From: Onchidella celtica
Lineage: Eukaryota > Mollusca > Gastropoda > Systellommatophora > Onchidiidae
DNA: 64,000 bases
Assembly (NCBI GenBank): GCA_963931925.1
Contig: OZ007570.1
Location: 51,853,372 to 51,917,371, forward strand
Direction: 5' to 3'
The notes beneath the pieces are model-generated. The model was not told where the DNA came from. It saw nothing but the letters and a program-made list of their open reading frames with translations, and searched no databases. A program made the position numbers and the translations under genes. Within the stretch, counting starts at the first letter, position 1; each line of letters opens with the position of its first letter. This document shows, one piece after another, positions 58,382 to 64,000 of the stretch.

Positions 58382-60570
58382 ATTATACAGGTCCCTAACT
58401 GCAGCAATTAAAAACAGCATTTTATCAACAAGCTGAAAGAAGGAAGACTGGATATTTCAGTACCGATATAACATTTAGCGAGATCCCTAAACCATATAAT
58501 TCTGTCCAGCAAGAGTGTATCTGATTCTGTGGTCATGGGAAAGAATGATTCAGTGGCAGAACGTGGTAGCCGGAATTATTCTGGGTCACCCGTCAATCGT
58601 AGAACTTCCTGACCACTGATAACAGACGGGCCTTCGACAGTGACTTCAAAGACATCCGGGTGATTTCAAAAGTGAAATTCACGGAAGAGATAAAAATGGC
58701 AAGATATGCAAATTGAACAAATGACACAAGGGTTAACAAGCTGGCAAATGGCAATCGTAAACAAGAAACCTAGGGTTAAAATGCTAAGTTGCATCGACCT
58801 AGTTTTGTCTCAAGAAAAACAAATCGCAGTATCCACTTGGACATAATAATAAATAATGGGGGAAAAAAACACAACTTTTGCGGCCAATCGGTGACCATTT
58901 TCTTCAAAATGATATTGTGGCTATTTCGCCAAATGAAGAGGCTATTGCACCCAACCACCTGACTCCAAGTTTTACACTATACCAAACGTTTCGCTTTCTA
59001 GACAAAACGGTATTTGGTAATATAATTCAAGTTAAGTAATCACCCTGGGGAAAAAAAATATATATAAAACTGATTATCATGTTCCTCAAGATTGCTCAAT
59101 CTTTACAAACAGAGAAAATGCTACACAATCAACTGTCTTCGTGTCTCCAAAATACTGCCGCGCATTTAACCATAGATCTCCTTCTGAACGCTGCGTTTCC
59201 TGGGTCACAGCTGGAACTCAAATGATGATTGGGGTGGAAGCAGTGACAAAATGGAAGGCAACGATGGTAATAACTTTGTGCCCAACCTGGAACTCAGAGC
59301 TCAACATTTAGTACTGCTGACATGGTTATAATTTTGCATCAATAGGTTCGTTTCATTTGACGTCACAGAAGTTGCGTGCTTGTGTGAAATTTTGAACATT
59401 ACTTCGTCTTTCGTCGCAAGTACCAAACCCATACTGTTTCATTCTCCTATGAATTCCAATTCTTCTTCTTTAAAACTACAACCAATTTTTGCGACTGCGC
59501 ATGTTCAGCCGCCGCCCCCCCCCCCCAAATGTCTGCGAGTACGCATGCTCAGGCCCCGTGCCAAAAAACAAAAAAATGTTTGCGAGCATGCATACTCGTC
59601 CACAGTGCGGGGGGTGGGGGGGGGGCAAGGGGGCGCATGTGATCAACATCATAGTTTTGGCTGACATTAGTGAAACAAACCAATACACAAAGTCAGATGT
59701 TTACAAATTAACGCAACAGTCGTAACAAGTAAATAACATGCCCCAGGGTTTCCGATAATTGAGGGTTGCAAAGGAACTGTTCACTTATGGGGAACCTTAG
59801 ATGTTTCTGTTTCAGACACGATGGCTTCACACTATTCTCATCTTTTTATCCCATAGAAGCGTCTCCAGATAGCCGTCTTTCATCGGGATGGTCTATATTC
59901 TGTCGTCATTTCTGAACGAACGAGACTCCAGTTCAGTGAAGTCCCAGCGCACTATAATTAAAATCCCCTTCTTTGGTCTGCATTTTGGGCATAAGTTAAA
60001 ATGAGCCGACTGCAGTGTGATCGATAAGGGAGGAGGAGGCAAGAACACACGATAACCACGGAGGAACAAAAAATACGAGTCATCAGCTGGCAAAGATCTC
60101 TTGACAAATTACTGTTTCTCGCGTTTACGTCAGGTCCGGGGTACAAACAAAGAACAAAAGACAGAAAAGACATGATTATAATAAAGGAATGAAAGTGAAA
60201 ACAAAGGCCACTGGCATTTATGCTGTGGCCGCTGCTCTGCTATGTTATGGAAACGGCTGTTGCTGGGGGACAGTAGTAGTCTAATAACACAACCAAATAG
60301 AGAAACTACAGGGTTGTGTTCACTGCACATCTACAACTGACTATGTAAAATACTACGCTCCCCTAACTACAGCCCACAGAAAAGGACTGTATAAGCCATG
60401 GGCAAAAAACTATATATTACGGGACACGCAACCCCCCAAAAAAATTTGCATTGTGCAACGCTTTATTCCATTTACCTCAAGTTTCACTCAACACGGACCA
60501 AAAAGAAATTATCAGTCATACAAAACTGTCATACGATTAGAAAAACGGAGCAAATTTAGTTCATATAAAA
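58382..60570. other. no gene; GCATGC-rich repeats between C and G tracts at 59495-59635
   Basis: TGCGCATGTTCAG, TGCGAGTACGCATGCTCAG and TGCGAGCATGCATACTCG words occur at 59496, 59534 and 59580, with poly-C on the left and poly-G on the right. Otherwise unique. Confidence 0.45.
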
Positions 60571-60930
60571 AGCATGTTATAAAGGACGTAAGGCTACCAT
60601 TGTAATCATGAAAGGCTTTTTAATTGCTGAACCTTAAATTCTACTGAATATCATATTACGCGCAAAAGGAGGTAAAGGTGTAAATGGGCATAAGGTCTTG
60701 AAGTTCGCTACATTTTTAATACTTTCGTTGATATTGAGCCATAACCGGATTGAACAGAAGAAAGTGTTCCGACATTCTGAGCCGGGACAAAAAAAAAAAG
60801 ACACACTTCCTTCGAGTAGAATTATAAAGTGTGACCGGAAATTTCGTACTGCCCCTCAATTTACACATTGGTGATCGAAACTCAAATTCAAAAATCATAT
60901 TATCTGTGTATTTCCCGAGTCAGCCGACCA
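60571..60930 (+). repeat. second copy of the 53491-53842 MITE interior
   Basis: Shared words in order: GAAAGGCTTTTTA, CCTTAAATTCTAC, AATATCATAT, GAACAGAAGAAAGTG, TCCGACATT, GAGTAGAATT, GGAAATTTCGT, and TTTACACATTGGTGATCGAA. Same orientation. The terminal inverted repeats are not recognisable here. Confidence 0.8.
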
Positions 60931-62675
60931 ATGATGTTAAAAAGTGAATTTGATCGAGAATGATGTGTGATACAGTCTTTTTCCGTGGCCGCAGTCAGTG
61001 CTCTGTTATTGATGTTACAGACATAATCTTTTACTGACACGCCATCAGAAACAAATCACTGTGCCAATGCCATTTACAAGAGTGCATGTCCACACAGAGT
61101 TCGTTAAATCCCCATATCTGAGATTAAACAATAATTATGGCCCATGGAATTTCAAGGGCGGGTTCTTTTCTACGTTCCAAATAAAATACCCCGATAACAA
61201 TGTGCAAGACTCGTTCTTCGGGGAAAAGAGATAAGGCTATCGTTTAAATGCGCAGTTACCAGGAATTAATATACTCATATCCTGGGACGATTTCCATCCT
61301 TTTCTTCCTGTTATAGACTAACTGAAAGTCCACCCGAACTCCAAAATAAGCAGTACAGTTGTGCACAAAGATCAGTAAGGATATAATTGCCTTCTGTGAA
61401 ATGCACACGAACCCTGAGACACTCTGAAAGAGCGGAAGTTTACAAAGTCATACCGCATACGCAAAACACTTTCTGCTCAACAGCTCAATTTTGGCTTTGT
61501 GAATCAGGCATGATACAGAATTAAGCACTTCAATTTCAGTCTCTTTAACAATGAATAAAAAAAAATGTATGGAATACGGGAGGGGTATTGTGTATTTGAT
61601 ACGCCAGCCAACGAATTCATAGATACTGACATTTTATTATGTCATGTCAACTAACGGCGCCTATTCATGAGACTTCTACTCTTTGAAACTTATGATACCG
61701 CGCCTGAAGGCCCCGCCGTCTAGAAGGGAAAGCGACACGACATCATCTATAAGTGGCAAAGAAGAGAGGGGTAGAAATTAGTCTAATGTCTGGATACCTT
61801 AAAACCTACAGATGGCAACTACTGTACACGTCTTGGTTACCATGGTAACTGGTGATGCGGTGATTCGTGAACTGATGATGTCGATTTAATAATGGCGATA
61901 TCCGGGAAGAAAAATTATTTTAAATAGACGGATGGATGGGTGGATTAATGGATGGAGGGATGGATGGATGGATGGATGGATGGAATGGAATGGTGGGTAG
62001 ACTGACAGTCTGAAAAGTTCATTACCTGACTATTAAACTGGACGAAACTCACAATAGCACACCACTAAATCTTTAAAATCGGTGTAGTTGCAATATCTCA
62101 TTCTAACCACTGCTGTAACAGGAACTGAATCATCATTAAATGTTTGTCCCTTGAGTATTATGTTTCTCATCCTGATCAGGCTTGGCATTGTTAACTGCAT
62201 TGTTAATAAATGTATTTAAAGCGACATCGTGATTTCGGGATTCTATTTGAAGCATCTCGTTGTCACAAGGACCGCTGGTAACATACAAATTACAGCTACT
62301 TTATCAACCTCTCGGTCCATTGGTACAAGCTCAAGAACCATTAGGTGGGACAAATTGACAGTAAATACAATTTTTCCAGGCATGGAAAAGTTGCCCACGT
62401 CGGATCAACAGGTGAGCCTTTCATAGTCCTCTTTCATCTCCTCCCTAGGCAGCCACATCCCTAATCCTATACTTTTTCACATCACCTCTTTCCTTTTTCT
62501 TGTTCATCTTTCTCATATATCCCAAGTCTCCGCCCCTCCTCCCCCTCCCCTCCCCCCCCCCCTTTTTCTCCTTTTCCACATTTCCCCCCCCCCTTTTTTT
62601 TTTCAAAAAATATAATTTCCCTCTTTGCACCACTACAATCTGGAGAAATTTCATATTTATATCGCGGGCGTAGAG
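60931..62675. other. no gene; (GGAT)n at 61923-61985, pyrimidine tract at 62515-62605
   Basis: Unique sequence otherwise. CCATGGTAAC-like palindromic words near 61838 are short. Confidence 0.5.
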
Positions 62676-62689
62676 CAAAATTGTTGTAT

Positions 62690-63080
62690 TGTCCCCCTAG
62701 AGGCAAGGTGCTCGCCTCTCATGCCAAGGGTCCCGGGTTCTAAACCCGGGCAGTGCAGGCATGTTGGAAAGTGGATTTTTTTCATATTTTCAAGTCCCTG
62801 GTCCTATTGGGGGGTAGGATCGAGTACCTAGTCTTCTCGGATAAGGACGAAAAAATTCGGAGGGCCCGTGTGCACGTTGCGCACGTTAAAGATACCTTGG
62901 CAGTTGGAAATCGTAAAGAGCAGGCCGAAAGGCCGCTGCCCGGGCAAAATTGAAATTAATAGATTAAAAATTTATCCATATCATCTCCCCCCCCCCCCCC
63001 CGAACAAGAAATAATAAAAACAAGTAAAGTGAGGTGTAAATGCCAAGGGCAGCGAACCTCCTAAAATAAAGACCTCAAAC
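62690..63080 (+). mobile_element. tRNA-derived SINE, copy 2, with 14-bp target-site duplication
   Basis: The head contains GGCAAGGTGCTCGCCTCTCA (A-box region) and CCCGGGTTCTAAACCCGGG, a near-ideal B box in a perfect T-arm stem. The body and the AATAAAGACCT tail match copy 1. A C14 tract interrupts the body near 62988-63001. The exact 14-bp direct repeat CAAAATTGTTGTAT at 62676-62689 and 63081-63094 flanks the element. Confidence 0.9.
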
Positions 63081-63094
63081 CAAAATTGTTGTAT

Positions 63095-63584
63095 CTCCAG
63101 GTTTATGAATAATGGAAGTTTACTCGGAAATACCACAATATTGCTGTCAATGATCTCATTTTTAAGGGAGATCAACAATACTGCTTCTCTGTAACTTGGA
63201 ACTGGTTAAAGATAGCGGAATAACGAAAAAATTGCAAGAAGCAGTCTGTCATTATTACAGTACTGCCACTATGAACCGCAATAAATAAACCTGAGATACA
63301 ACAATTTTGCACTATACCCGCGATATACGAGTACATGCATGGCTCTTTGGAGTACCCTTGACATTATATCTGTTCGCTCTTACACTCTTAAACTCAACGC
63401 AAATTAATTCCCCACGGAAACGTCGTAAGTATTGTTTTCAACCCTCGAGTGCGCACACATCAGACTACCTAAATCCCAAAACGTCTGGAACATACAAAAA
63501 AAACCATTTAAAATAACCAAAGAAAGGCACGAATCAAAAAAACATAAATATTTATCATGAAAAAATTATATAAAATAGACAGAA
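63095..63584. other. no gene seen
   Basis: Unique AT-rich sequence. Confidence 0.5.
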
Positions 63585-63660
63585 GGAGTTCCAAAAATAG
63601 CACCCTGGACACCAGTTGACGTGTCTCAAGAACGGAGAACTGGACACTAGAGGATTTAGC
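63585..63660 (+). repeat. two-unit dispersed motif, copy 4
   Basis: Units at 63588 (GTTCCAAAAATAGCACCCTG) and about 63622 (TGTCTCAAGAACGGAGAACT), both followed by GGACAC-AG. More diverged than the other copies. Confidence 0.45.
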
Positions 63661-64000
63661 AAAAAGGTGGCGGAGAAGAGGAATGAGAGAAGTTGCCAGG
63701 ACAGGCGACGAAGTGGCCAAATTATTGATTTTCTGGAACCCCCAACCCCAACAACCATCCCCATCCCCGGAAAAAATCCTCAGGAATGATAATGAGCACG
63801 ATCCTAAGAATGGAAAAAAAAAAAGACAAAATAAGGAAAGTGAAAAAGAGAAAAGATGATGATTTTACTAGAATAATAATATCATACCGCGTCACTTCAC
63901 TGACCGCAATTCAGCACTACTGCTTCAGAACACACGCATCTACTTCCCAATTGACAAGTCTCTCGCGTTTTTTGTTGTTGTTTTTTTCGGGGAGGGGGGG
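63661..64000. other. no gene seen
   Basis: AT-rich, ending in a poly-G tract at the window edge. Confidence 0.5.

Noticed and set aside
56725-58734. A 2-kb piggyBac transposon between TTAACCCTTG at 56725 and its complement at 58725-58734
   Set aside because: Only ten bases match, no transposase-like frame lies between, and the left word belongs to a repeat with a copy at 55651.
62690-62770. Functional tRNA gene
   Set aside because: The B box is good but the rest does not fold into a clean cloverleaf that I can identify, and the sequence continues into a SINE body shared with 38692-39053.

Overview
This is non-coding-rich animal DNA. No complete cellular gene, rRNA, functional tRNA, operon-like gene order or CRISPR array is visible. 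The window is AT-leaning, full of microsatellites, long G or C homopolymers and fragments of transposable elements. The repeat content points to a lophotrochozoan, most likely a mollusc and perhaps a gastropod. The main clue is a tRNA-headed SINE whose body has a block of the form GCACGTTAAAGAT...GAAGAGCAGG, which I recall from molluscan genomes. That placement is an inference from memory, not a search result.

Layout. 1-1022 is a CA/pyrimidine minisatellite cut by the left edge. 1179-2727 is a run of short tandem repeats (ATGG, GA, AAAG, ACAG). 2728-7560 is mostly unique sequence with a few dispersed repeats. 7562-9525 holds two unrelated LINE fragments: a short C-terminal relic on the minus strand and a 5'-truncated but uninterrupted reverse-transcriptase ORF on the plus strand (8212-9381). 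12677-13205 is a TIR-bearing non-autonomous element. 16270-16410 and 19243-19572 are two short minus-strand segments that read like exons of an unrecognised gene. 21286-21649 is a mariner-like transposase relic. 23783-25432 is a 1.65-kb TTGG array with an internal 735-bp duplication. 28097-29286 carries a retroelement-like ORF fragment and a piggyBac-like MITE. 32695-33167 and 43636-44117 are two opposed copies of one element. 36121-36527 is a hAT-like element. 38551-39085 is a SINE inserted inside a MITE terminal repeat. 46030-48187 is a 36-bp minisatellite of about 60 units. 50713-51099 is a mosaic of related tetranucleotides. 52374-52935 is a decayed 55-bp minisatellite. 53435-53989 is a MITE with a second interior copy at 60571-60930. 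62690-63080 is a second SINE with a perfect target-site duplication.

How it fits together. Nothing here forms a pathway. The interest lies in genome dynamics: nested insertions with intact target-site duplications, small element families that can be built from copies inside the window, and satellite arrays showing homogenised sub-blocks and higher-order duplication. Many long open frames lie in the satellites; they are products of base composition and repeat period, not genes. I did not find a convincing new biological system. The best leads are the dispersed two-unit motif present at four loci, the two exon-like segments, and the SINE nested in a MITE.
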